Assembly (NCBI GenBank): GCA_039621445.1
Contig: CP154956.1
Location: forward strand, 85,370,474 to 85,434,473
Source of the DNA: Euglena gracilis
Taxonomy: Eukaryota > Euglenida > Euglenophyceae > Euglenales
DNA length: 64,000 nucleotides
Direction of reading: 5' to 3'
A model generated the notes under the pieces. The model ran no database searches. It was not told the origin of the DNA and saw only the letters and a list, made by a program, of their open reading frames with translations. The position numbers and the translations under genes are program-made. Shown here piece by piece: positions 20,374 to 30,369 of the stretch; the stretch's first letter is position 1; every line of letters begins with the position of its first letter.

Positions 20374-20497
20374 CAGCCAACTCCGGCGAGGCGGCACTAA
20401 GCGGGATCTCCTAACCCAGCGCACCCAAACAATCCAAACAACACCGCCGGCGAGCAAGGCATGGCCTCGCAAGGGCAAAGTGCGGAGCCCGAGGTGT
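20374..20497 (+). repeat. A1 right inverted terminal repeat
   Basis: Begins CAGCCAACTCCGGCGAGG and ends GCGGAGCCCGAGGTGT. Reverse complement of the inner left repeat of A1. Only 30 bp separate it from the A2 terminus. Confidence 0.75.
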
Positions 20498-20646
20498 CCC
20501 CCAGACTGAGCGACACCGGCCTGGGGGTCGTACTCCCTCGAGGCAAGCCGAGCAGGGAGGAAGGGACACCTAGGGCGAAGCACAAAGACATTGTGAGGCC
20601 ATGCCTTGCTCGCCGGCGGTTTGTTGTGCTTGTTTGGTCTGCTGGG

Positions 20647-22195
20647 TTAGGCGTCTCCCCTTAGTGCCGCCTCGCCGGAGTTGGCTGCGTTGTCTCCGAC
20701 GTGGCGACCATGGCGTTGTATCTTGGCCTGGGGTGTTCCCCCCCCACCTCCCCCCCCCTGGCCCCCATCTTCTGACCGAGGGCGTTTGAAGACAAACTTT
20801 CTTAAATGGGTGGGGGGGTCGGGCTCACAATGTCTTTGTGCTTCGCCCTCGGTGTCCCTTCCTCCCTGCTCGGCTTGCCTCGAGGGAGTACGAGACACCT
20901 CGGGCTCCGCACTTTGCCATTGTGAGGCCAGATTGTGCACTGAAAAAAGGGGGGCCAGGGCAGTCTCCAAAGAACATTGGGCACCAAGTCTTTGATAATG
21001 GGCTGTGAAAGCCTCCACCCCCTTCCACTGACCAATTTCACAAACTTCTTGGGCAGAAAGGCCCAATTTTTTGAGCAAACCAGCCCCTGCCCCTCTGGTG
21101 GAGCAATTTTTTGAGCAAATCAACCCCTGCCCCTCTGGTGGAGTGGGGTCCCCAAACCTGGGGGTTACACCCTGTTTGGTTGAAAAATTCTTTGGTGATA
21201 GAAGCAATGGTATCTGCCTTAATGGCTTTGTAGGGGGGTTTTAACGTAATTAAAAGGGGGCCCCCAGGTTTCATAAAGAAACGTGTTGCTGCCACATAAG
21301 ACATCATTAAATGAAAGGGACTGATTTGGGGGCACTGGGGAATGGAGACAACTCGCTCCCACTTATGCAGTTTTTGACCTTTACGCTTAATTTTGATGTA
21401 GGGTGCCCCCCCCAGCACACTGGTGGTTCTTTGGACCTGTGCTAAATCAGAACTTCTGTATAAACAGAGGATTCGTGAACAGAAAATGAGTTGTGTACGC
21501 AATGTACATAAATCAGAGGGCAGGGGGGACTGTGCTAGCCCCAGGAGGATTGGGAGGGGATCCCAGAATGCACCATAGTTCTCCAGGTTTTGGTTCCAAA
21601 GTCTTTTATAAGGTGCCAACATGGCATGGAACCTCAGGCCACAAAAGCCATGGATCAAGAGCATAGCACTGTATGCATTGCGTGCTTGGGCCTTTGAAAA
21701 CTGAAACAGTTGAATTAAAGCGTCAACCACTTGGTCAGTGGTGGCTTCAGGGGGGGGTACCCCCATTCTCTCCAAAGTTACCCATAAAAGCGTAAAAGCG
21801 CTTTGATAACGCTTTAAACTGGGGTTTCTGCCCAGGAAATCCTTAATGGTCGAATTTTGTACTTGTTTCCCTTCCAAAATTTTCCTGAGCAAATCGTGCA
21901 AAGCAGGGGCCACCTGGGGGGTGGAATTTTTTCCCCCCTGCAGTTGGTGAACATACCCTTGTAGGGGGTGATTTTCAGGCAGGGGGTCCCTGGTACTTTC
22001 ATTTTTATTAACTGGGGCCACCATGCGGCTGAATCCCAGTAGGGGGTGACCATCAAAACTTTGGCTTGTGGAAACATTCTTAATCTGGGGAGAAATTTTT
22101 GAATTACAGACCAGGGGGGGTTTGCATAAAGTTCCCCCATGTTGTCCAGTGGGCATTGCAATGCATCCACTGCTGTGGCTTCCCAGTGGGGCCAC
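20647..22195 (-). pseudogene. A2 tyrosine recombinase, interrupted by a 40-bp duplication
   Basis: Open from 22195 through LLRKILEGKQVQ, SLKRYQSAFTLLWV, LYRSSDLAQ (catalytic Arg) and HSTRGAG (HxxR). Directly after this box a 40-bp unit is tandemly duplicated (21067-21106 and 21107-21146). 40 is not a multiple of 3, so the frame shifts. The rest (LGLSAQEVCEIGQW and AFTAHYQ with the nucleophile Tyr) is read in the frame of 20647-21207. Otherwise this copy is intact and lacks the nonsense codon of A1. Confidence 0.8.
20824..20929 (-). repeat. A2 internal complementary region
   Basis: Contains GGGAGTACGAGACACCTCGG on the plus strand, so on the element strand it is the complement of the A2 end-to-end junction. 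This is the canonical DIRS arrangement. Confidence 0.7.
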
Positions 22196-23539
22196 CTGGC
22201 CACAAATTGTGGCAGTTTTTTGTTGCCTGGTGAGGCAAAAAGGTCTGTTTTCAGGTTTATGTAATTTTTAAACTGCTGCCTCAGCCATTGAAAAAGTTGG
22301 GGGTCCAGGGAATAATCCCCCCTGTCCATTTCCCACCTGCTTATGGGATCTGCCAGGCATTCCTTTGAAGGGACCCACTTCACTTGCAGGTTTATGTTGT
22401 GCTCCATGCACCATTTGAAAAAGGGTCTTAGCATGGAATTGAAGGGGTCTTTTCTGCCCCCCCCCCCCTTTGTTAAGTAATAGTAAATTACTTGATTGTC
22501 CACGGATAGGGACACAGTTTCTCCTGGTTTGCTTAGGCTTTGTACTGTGCTTATTGCTGCACTTAATTGTTTGACGTTTATGTGCAAAATGGAGTTTTCC
22601 CTCCAAAATTCTTGCACAATTTTGCCTGTTCGAATGTCCAGCCCCCCCCAGGCATGGGTGCTGCTGTCTGAGTGCAATTCTCTGGTTGCACTTTGGGGGA
22701 AGGGTCTGCCCCCCCAGGTGTCTAGCAGAATTTTTATTTCCCTTAATTGATCCTTTATCCTTTGGGAAATGGGGTGTTTTGAGTCCCAGGGGGCTGTGGA
22801 ATTTTCCACCAAAAAATTTGCCAGGGCATCCGTAAAGGCCCTTAGAAAGGGCAGGGCCATTAGATTGCATCTTATTTGGCCCAAAATGGCAGCCAGTTGC
22901 CTTTTTGACATGTAATCTTTTTTCACCATTTTTCCCAGCTCCTTTTTTACTGTTTTTATTTTCTGGGTGGCACCCGTAATCTTCCCTGTTGGAAGTTTAG
23001 TTGAAATCCAAGATGATTTACGATTTGGCTGGGCTGGAGGGTGGACTTTTTCACATTGATTTTGAACCCTGATTTGATCAAATCCCTGACGACTGTGTTC
23101 AGGTGATTTTGTAAGATGTTTTCAGTTGGGGCCACCAGTAAAATGTCGTCCAGGTAAATAAATACCTGGATGCCCCTTTTTCTCCACAGCTTTTCGAATG
23201 TCTTCATTACGGACATAAAAATTTGGGGCATTATATTTAGGCCAAAACAGCCTGCCTGGAATTCCCAGGTCTGCCCCCCCACCTGATGTCTCAGAAATGG
23301 CCTTTGGCCTGGCTCACTGGTATGTGGAAGTAAGCATCTTTTAGGTCTATTTTGGATGCCCAGTGGCCTTTTTCCAACACTGGAAAAATGTGCTGGATGT
23401 GATCAAGCTTGAAAGGTTTCACGTGGAACCTTTGATTTATTTCCCTGCAATCGCTTATTAATCTCCATTTTGTCTGGCCCCCCTCTGGTTTTGAAATCAA
23501 AAACCAGGGGATCAGGTGCTGGGTGGTTGAATCCCTCAC
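21814..23539 (-). pseudogene. A2 reverse transcriptase-RNase H (two frameshifts)
   Basis: Read from 23539 the RT has WFLISKPEGG, SDCREINQRF and KIDLKDAYFHIP, then shifts frame near 23285. It continues at 22956-23282 with CFGLNIMPQIF and FIYLDDILLV, and shifts again near 22945. The long frame 21814-22929 then encodes the connection, RNase H (LHSDSSTHAWGG, SLSVDNQVIYYY, ECLADPISRW) and the post-RNase H region ending WAETPV. Catalytic residues are present; only the frame is broken. Confidence 0.8.
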
Positions 23540-23544
23540 CCTCT

Positions 23545-24966
23545 TTACGGATCCAGATTTTTCGTAATCCAGCAGTTTTTTTCTTTTCTTGGGGTAGGTT
23601 CAAATTTGCTCTGATTTTTGGGTGGGTGGACAGTTTTGGTGGGTTTACCCAAGGGGGTTGAATGCCATCCCTGATGAGTTGGCATGTTGTTGGGGGGGCA
23701 ATTTTTGTCCACCACTTCAGGCTTTTTTGCAGCCTTTGATGGAGGGGGGTGTCTCCCCATTTCTCCTCCATGGAATTTATTTCCTGGATGAGATGATTTG
23801 GGGGGGGCTGGGCTGGAGATGTTGGACATTTTAGGCTTTTTTGCAACCTTTGATGGAGGGGGGTGTCTCCCCATATTTCCTCCATTGAATTTACTTTCTG
23901 GGTAAGATGATTTTGGGGGGGCTGGGCTCGGGGTGTTGGACATTGCACTTGAAAAGGGAAAGTTTTCCTGGGGAGGTGTGCATGCACTCTCCTCTCTTCT
24001 CACTCTCTCTCTGGAGGATCTTGTTGTTGGAGTGCATACCATAGGGCTTACTGCCCCTGTTTTGCCTATCCGGCCTCCTTGCTGATGATTGTGTTGGTAT
24101 CCATACCATAGGGGGGCCTCTGTGGGTCCCCCCCTTCCTGATTACATTGGGGGATTTGAAGAATGATGAATAAATACTTGTGGGGGTCCTTCCCCTTCCC
24201 CCTGTTCCTCCTGGGGCTGCGCATGTGTTAAATATAAAGCCCCTGTGGGGCTGCCCTTTAGCTTCTGGGGGGCCTCTGGAGGTCAACCCCTTGTGTGGCT
24301 GCCATAGCCGTTGGATTGGCCTCCTTGGCCCAAGCCCCATTTGCTCTGGCCTCCATGGCCGGGGCTGTAAGTTCTGGCTTCTTGCCATGCCCAATTGAAA
24401 TCTGGGGGAGCCCTGTTGCTGGCCTCCCCCCTCCCCCCTGGAATGGGGTTGTGGGCTGAATTTGAAAAAGATGGTTGGTACAGACCTCTTTTGCCCCTTC
24501 CTGTGGGCTGCCATAGCCCTTGGATTGGCCTTCTGCTCCAGACTGGGCCATCTGCTGGCTTCCCAATGTTGTACTGGCCCCCTTGTCCCTTATTCCGTCT
24601 TGATGGGTTGGGGGCATTTGCTCTGTGGGCTGGGGCTTTTGCTCTCTGGGCTGGATCTGCCAATTTTGAAGGTTTCCTGCACCCCAATTTGAAATGTAAT
24701 GGGTCTTGACCCTGGGTACCCAATGTCTTCCGTTGTCGTCTGGGCTTTTTGCCCACTGTCTGCCAGGGTCCATGGCCATCACGGTGTGTGGCTGTCTGCT
24801 GCTGAAAATTTTCTGCTGAGATGTGTGGGGGGGAAGTGATGGCCACGGTTCGCCACGTTGAAACCGCATCTCCAAGTTCTCCAGCTTGCGTTTCTTGTTC
24901 TGCACTGTGTCCAGGTTGTCGACTTGATAATTCCAATTTGTTCTCCACATTCTGCATTGATTTCAA
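23545..24966 (-). pseudogene. A2 Gag-like ORF1 (several frames)
   Basis: The N-terminal part at 24283-24966 has a charged start and WRTVAI, DGHGPWQTV motifs shared with A3 and C. The Gly/Gln/Tyr-rich middle and the proline/serine-rich region before RT fall in other frames (23545-24514). It contains a tandem duplication around 23735-23890, where GGGGTGTCTCCCCAT recurs. Confidence 0.55.
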
Positions 24967-25109
24967 ATGTCAAAGTTGAAATATTTTCTTCAATTTGATA
25001 TTCTTCAGATTCTACAGGTTCTGAATATTGATATTGTATCGTCTTGATCTCTTCCAACTCTGTTCTTCAAAGTTTCTGTCTTCTTCCGTGTCGAAGGGCA
25101 AGATTAGGA

Positions 25110-25236
25110 ATCAGCCAACTCCGGCGAAGAAAGGCACTAAGGGGAGACGCCTAACCCAGCAGACCAAACAAGCACAACAAACCGCCGGCGAGCAAGGCAT
25201 GGCCTCACAATGGCAAAGTGCGGAGCCCGAGGTGTC
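25110..25236 (-). repeat. A2 left inverted terminal repeat
   Basis: On the plus strand it reads CAGCCAACTCCGGCG ... GGAGCCCGAGGTGT. It ends 200 bp before the A3 left terminus, which is in opposite orientation, so A2 and A3 are head to head. Confidence 0.75.
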
Positions 25237-25435
25237 CTCCGTCTTTTTCGGGTCAACATTCAAGGGCTCTCCCCCAAAAGCCGCTACCTCCCCCCGGCGG
25301 TTTGGGCCCATCGTTTTTTGGCCTTGGTACTTTCCCCCTTGGAAGGCCAACCGCGAGAAGTCTTTTTTTGCTTCACCCTCGCTCAACCCGCATCCCTTGC
25401 AAGTTTCAGTGCGTGAGTAAGTGCGACTGTGGGCG
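25237..25435. other. Spacer between A2 and A3
   Basis: 199 bp of non-element sequence. A plus frame reads through it (VNIQGLSPKSRYLPP) but no family was recognised. Confidence 0.4.
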
Positions 25436-25713
25436 GACACCTCGGGCTCCGCACTTTGCCCTTGTGAGGCCATGCCTTGCTCGCCGGCGGTGTTGTTTGG
25501 ATTGTTTGCTGCGTTGGGTTAGGAGTCCCTGCTTAGTGCCTTTTTCGCCGGAGTTGGTTGATTCCTAATTTGCCATTCGACACCAAGAAGAAAGGAACCT
25601 CAACATTACCAATTGAGAAAAGAAGAAGACAATCAATCCATTCAAATTATCCAGAAAGTGACGCTCGTGCAGAACTTCAAATCAAAAGTTGTTGAATTTT
25701 TCGAAAGAATTCA

Positions 25714-26391
25714 ATGAAAGATGCAACTTCAAAGAAGCACAGCGCTGGAGAACTTCAAGAGGGAGCAGCAGCAGCAGCTGGACAACCTGACGACGCGGAT
25801 CAACTGTGGCGAACCGTGGCTGTCCCTTCCCCAAAAGAAATTTCCCCCACAGAAATTTCCAGAACCCAAACCCCCCAAAGTGATGGCCACGGACACTGGC
25901 AGACAGTGGCCAGAAGACCCCGAAAGGGGCAGAAGCAACAACCAGCAGGCCACTACGGCCATTGGAGCCAAGGCCATTGTGGCCAACAATATGCCAGTTA
26001 CACCAATACCTTGTTCAAGCTGGGCCATGGCGGCAACAACAGCAATGGCCATGGCGGTCGATGGAACAAAGGACAGGGTGGCCAACATTACCAAGGCCAG
26101 GGTGGCCGATTCAACAAACAGATGCCCAGTGGCAGGACCAGGACAGGTCCACAACACCCCCCCAACCAATTCTTCATCTCAAACCCCATCAGGGGTACAG
26201 ATGGGTCCCCAGTGGCCCCCCAAGATTTTCAATGGGCATGGCGCCCAAGATCGAAGAGAAGTCAATGGGGACTATCAAAAATCAAGAGGGCCACTGGGGC
26301 CAGAATTACCATCAACAGCAGCAACAACATCAACAATTTCAAGGCCATTGGGGCCATCAATTATCAGAAGGGGGAAAACCCCAGAAGCTAA
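25714..26391 (+). CDS. A3 Gag-like protein (ORF1)
   Basis: 226-codon ORF, the best-preserved ORF1 of the A family. It has a charged N-terminus, an LWRTVAVPSP segment and a GHGHWQTVARRPRK segment. A long Gly/Gln/His/Asn-rich tract with GHGGRWNKGQGGQHYQGQGG repeats follows. Composition suggests RNA binding. No zinc knuckle is visible. Confidence 0.6.
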   Translation: MKDATSKKHSAGELQEGAAAAAGQPDDADQLWRTVAVPSPKEISPTEISRTQTPQSDGHGHWQTVARRPRKGQKQQPAGHYGHWSQGHCGQQYASYTNTLFKLGHGGNNSNGHGGRWNKGQGGQHYQGQGGRFNKQMPSGRTRTGPQHPPNQFFISNPIRGTDGSPVAPQDFQWAWRPRSKRSQWGLSKIKRATGARITINSSNNINNFKAIGAINYQKGENPRS

Positions 26392-26899
26392 AAGGCTGTC
26401 CCCCAGCAGGGGGTTTCAATGTACGGTGGCAGCCCCAGGAGGATGCCCCCAAAGGGGCAGTGGAGGACAAGGGGGCAACCCCCCTCAACATTCTTTGTCA
26501 AAGCCCATGGCAGGGGCAAACCAAATCAAGGGGGAGACCCAAAAAGGGGCCCCTATGGTATGTCAATCGACAACACCAATGACAAAGTGGAGGATCAGAG
26601 AGCCTGTGAGCAGAGCATGCACACCCCCCCAGCCACCTTTAGAGAATGCTCAACCCCCAGGGGCAACAGGGTTGCAATGTCCAACACCCCCCACCCAGCC
26701 CCCAGAAAATCATCTGGTTGGGAAAATAAATTCCACGGAGGAAAAATGGGGAGACACCCCCCTGTAACAGAGACTTCAGAAAAGTCTAAAATGGTGGACA
26801 AAAAATGCCCCCCCAGCAACATGTCAACTGATCAAAAATGGAATTCAACCCCCCTGGGTAAATCCCCCAAAATTGTCCACCCACCCAAAACCCAGAGCC

Positions 26900-28692
26900 A
26901 ATCTGGACCTGAACCAGGCAGAAAAAATCCTGTTGGATTACGAAAAAACTGGGTCAATAAAAACGAGTTTGGGATTCAGAAACCCAGCATTTAATCCCAT
27001 GGTTTCTAATTTCGAAACCAGAAGGGGGAACAACCAAATGGAGAATGATCAGCGACTGCAGGGAAATAAATCAGCAATTTCAAGTAAAACCTTTCAAGCT
27101 GGATCATATCCAGCACATTTTTCCAGTTTTGGAAAAAGGCCGCTGGGCAGCAAAAATAGACCTCAAGGATGCCTATTTTCATATTCCCGTAAGTCCAGGC
27201 CTAAGGCCATTTTTAAGGCATCAGGTGGGGGGGCAGACCTGGGAATTTCAAACAGGCTGCTTTGGGCTAATTGTAATGCCCCAAATTTTCATGTCAGTCA
27301 TGAAAACATTCGAAAAGCTGTGGAGAAAAAGGGGCATCCAGGTCTTTATTTACCTGGACGACATTTTACTGGTGGCCCCACCCAAAACACTTTACAAAAT
27401 CACCTGAACACAGTTGTCAAAGAATTGCTGGATTCTGGGTTCAAAATCAATGTGAAAAAGTCCACCCTGCAGCCCACCCAAGTAGTAACCCATCTGGGTT
27501 TTCAGCTGAACTTCCAGGAAGGAAAGCTACAGGTGCCCCCCCAGAAAGTCAAAACCATAAAAAAGGAGCTGGGAAAAATTGTGAAAAAAGATTACATGTC
27601 GAAAAGGCAATTGGCTGCAATTTTGGGCCAAATAAGATGCAATCTAATGGCCCTGCCCTTTTTAAGGGCTTTTACAGACACCCTGGCAAATTTTTTGGTG
27701 GCAAAGTCCACAGCCCCCTGGGACTCAAAACACCCCATTCCCCAGAAAATCAAAGCCCAATTAAGGGAAATAAAAATTCTGCTGGACACCTGGGGAGGCA
27801 GACCCTTCCCCCAAAATGCAACCCGAGAGTTGCACTCAGACAGCAGCACCCATGCCTGGGGGGGGGGCTGGACATCCACACAGGAGAAATTGTGCAGGAA
27901 TTTTGGAGAAAAGACTCCATTTTACACATCAATGTAAAGGAACTAAGTGCAGCAATCAGCACTGTGAAAAGTTTGAGCAAACCTGGAGAAACCGTTTCCT
28001 TATCAGTGGACAACCAGGTAATTTACTATTACTTAACAAAAGGTGGGGGCAGAAAGGACCCATTCAACAAAATGCTGAGACCGTTTTTCAAATGGTGCAT
28101 GGAAAAACAAGTAAACCTCCAAGTCAACTGGGTACCTTCAAAAGAATGTCTGGCAGACCCCATCAGCAGATGGGAAATGGACAGGGGGGATTATTCTTTA
28201 GACCCCCAACTTTTTCAATGGCTAAGACAGCATTTCCAAATTTTCATAAATCTGGAAACAGACCTTTTTGCCTCCCCAGGCAACAAAAAAACTGCCCAAA
28301 TTTGTGGCCAGGTGGCCCCACTGGGAGGCCACAGCAACAAATGCATTACAATGTCCACTGGACAACATGGGGGATCTTTCTGCAAACCCCCCTGGTCAAT
28401 AATTCAAAAATTTCTGCCCAGGTTGAGAATGTTTCCCCAGACAAAAGTTTTGATGGTCACCCCCTACTGGGATTCAGCCACATGGTGGCCCCAATTAATA
28501 AAAATGAAAGTTCCAGGGACCCCCTGCCTGAAGATCACCCCGTGCAGGGGTATGTTCACCAACTGCAGGGGGGAAAAAATGCCACCCCCCAGGTGGCCCC
28601 TGTTTTGCATGATTTGCTCAGGCAAATTTTGGAGGGGAAACAAATTCAGGTGCAAACCATTAACGATTTCCTGGGGAGAAACCCCAGTTTAA
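26900..28692 (+). pseudogene. A3 reverse transcriptase-RNase H (frameshifted)
   Basis: RT is in frame at 27045-27407 (SDCREINQQF, KIDLKDAYFHIPV, FIYLDDILLV). A missing C at about 27378 shifts it to the frame ending 27937. A G-run at about 27858-27866 shifts it to the frame 27637-28692, which carries RNase H (SLSVDNQVIYYY, ECLADPISRW). An extra A near 28290 shifts it once more. All breaks coincide with homopolymers. Confidence 0.8.
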
Positions 28693-29815
28693 AGCGTTAT
28701 CAGAGTGCTTTTGCACTTCTGTGGGTCATTTTGGAACAAATGGGGGTGCCCCCCCCTGAAGCCACCACAGACCAAGTGGCTGACGCTTTAATTCAATTAT
28801 TCCAATTTTCCAAGGCCCAGGCCCGTAATGCATATAGTGCTATGCTTTTGATTCCTGGGTTTGGGGGGCTGAGATTCCACACCCTGTTGACCCCTTACAA
28901 GAGGCTCTGGAACCAAAATTCGGAGAAATATGGTGCATTTTGGGATCCCCTCCCAATCCTCCTGGGACTGGCCAAGGCCCCAATGCCCACTGATGTTTGT
29001 ACATTGCGTACACAACTTATTTTTTGCTCACGAATCCTCTGTTTATACAGATCTTCAGACCTGGCACAGGTCAAACGAACCACCAGTGTGTTGGGTAGGG
29101 CACCCTACATCAAGATTAAGCGCAAGGGCCAAAAATTCCATAAGTGGGAAAGGGTTGTGTCCATACCCCAGTGCCCCCAAATAAGCCCATTTCATTTAAT
29201 GATGGGTTATGTGGCTGTCACACGTTTATTCGTCAGACCTGGGGGCCCCCTTCTGATTTCATTAAACCCCCCTTCAGAGCCATAAGTGCAGACACCATTG
29301 CTTCTATCACAAAACATTTTTTGGCCAAACATGGGGTGACCCCCCAGGTGTGGGGGGCCCACTCCACCAGAGGGGCAGGAGTTGGTTTACTCAAAAAACT
29401 GGGCCTTTCTGCCCAAGAAGTTTGTGAAATTGGTCAGTGGAGGGGGGTGGAGGCTTTTACAGCCAATTATCAACGACTTGGTGCCCAAGGTGCCCTGGAA
29501 AATGCCCTGGCCCCCCTAATTTCAGTGCACAATCAGGCCTCACAATGGCAAAGTGCGGAGCCCGAGGTGTCTCGTACTCCCTCGAGGAAAACCGACCAGG
29601 GAGGAAGGGACACAGAGGGCGAAGCACAAAGACCTTGTGAGCCCAACCCCCCCACCCGTAAAAGAGAATTTGTGTTCAAAAGCCCTCGGTCAGAAAATGG
29701 GGTCCAGGGGGGGAGAGGGGGGGGACCCCCCCCCAGGGGCAAGAAGTCACGTCGCCAAGTCGGAGCAGCATCGTCCGCCAACTCCGGCGAGGCGGCACTA
29801 AGCAGGGACTCCTAA
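28600..29815 (+). pseudogene. A3 tyrosine recombinase with one frameshift
   Basis: The frame ending at 29285 carries LLRQILEGKQIQV, SLKRYQSAFALLWV and LYRSSDLAQ (catalytic Arg). One A is missing near 29266 relative to A1, moving the rest to 29144-29815: AHSTRGAG (HxxR), GQWRG (Trp) and AFTANYQ (nucleophile Tyr). The C-terminal tail is translated from the internal complementary region and is Ser/Arg/Gly-rich. Confidence 0.8.
29536..29641 (+). repeat. A3 internal complementary region
   Basis: GGAGCCCGAGGTGTCTCGTA core. Complementary to the joined right and left tips of A3, as expected for DIRS elements. Confidence 0.7.
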
Positions 29816-29935
29816 CCCAACGCAGCAAACAATCCAAACAACACCGCCGGCGAGCAAGGCATGGCCTCACAAGGTCTTTGTGCTTCGCCCTCGGTGTCCC
29901 TTCCTCCCTGGTCGGTTTTCCTCGAGGGAGTACGA
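29777..29935 (+). repeat. A3 right inverted terminal repeat
   Basis: Contains GCCGGCGAGCAAGGCATGGC and, beyond it, CTTTGTGCTTCGCCCTCGG to GGGAGTACGA. This outer portion equals the reverse complement of the left tip of A1. Confidence 0.75.
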
Positions 29936-30129
29936 GTTGGGGGGGTCGGGACGGACACCCCTCCCGGGCTGCCGTCCTCCTCGCTGTGTTGATTTGCGTT
30001 TTTTGCATGGCGTTTTTCGAGGGTCCGTGTTGCCCCGTGTTGCCTCCGTGTTGAGGTTGATGCTTCATGGAATTTTATCGAAATTTCCGGAAACTTGCCC
30101 AAAATGCCATTTTTGGCCATTTTTGGCCA

Positions 30130-30290
30130 GAAAAGTACTCTCTTGGTGAACTTCACCGGTGAAGTTCACCGATGGGTTAGGCAGAGGGGGGGGGGAGGGG
30201 GTCCGGGACCCCCCGGTGAACTTTCAAACGGTGAACTTCACCGTTGGGGGGGGGAGGGGGGTCAAAATGACCAAAGTCTACTGCCTGATC
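30130..30290. repeat. GGTGAACTTCACC palindromic GC-tract element
   Basis: Repeated GGTGAACTTCACCGGTGAAG palindromes alternate with poly-G tracts. The same motif recurs at 48050-48150 and 48300-48335. No ORF supported. Confidence 0.55.
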
Positions 30291-30369
30291 TCCTGTGTTG
30301 CTCTAAAGAGCCGTGGGGTTGCAATGGTTTGCTCGGAGAGCGATTCGTTGGATTTCAAGAGCTTTTGCA

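Larger units (their letters stand above)
15917..20497 (+). mobile_element. DIRS-type retrotransposon A1
   Basis: Bounded by inverted terminal repeats (15917-16082 left, 20374-20497 right) sharing GCCATGCCTTGCTCGCCGGC and GCCGGAGTTGGCTG. It carries Gag-like, RT/RNase H and tyrosine-recombinase ORFs in order. An internal region at 20135-20240 joins the sequences of both outer tips, as in the internal complementary region of DIRS elements. Unlike A2 and A3, the TCGTACTCC tip is on the left and the GAGGTGT tip on the right. No target duplication, as expected for recombinase-mediated insertion. Inactive (see its ORFs). Confidence 0.85.
20528..25236 (-). mobile_element. DIRS-type retrotransposon A2
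   Basis: Minus-strand copy of the A family. Read 5'-3', it starts at 25236 with ACACCTCGGGCTCCGCAC and ends at 20528 with GGAGTACGA. Inverted terminal repeats are at 25110-25236 and 20528-20690, and the internal complementary region is at 20824-20929. Gag, RT/RNase H and recombinase ORFs are present but interrupted. A2 has the best-preserved RNase H and C-terminal region of the three. Confidence 0.85.
25436..29935 (+). mobile_element. DIRS-type retrotransposon A3
   Basis: Left inverted repeat 25436-25560 starts ACACCTCGGGCTCCGC. Right repeat 29777-29935 ends GGGAGTACGA. The internal complementary region is at 29536-29641. ORF order Gag, RT/RNase H, recombinase. Tips are arranged as in A2. 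Several frameshifts make it inactive as sequenced. Confidence 0.85.

Noticed and set aside
25210-25416. Non-LTR endonuclease start (VNIQGLSPKSRYL)
   Set aside because: Only a few residues resemble that family and no catalytic motif follows in the 199-bp spacer.
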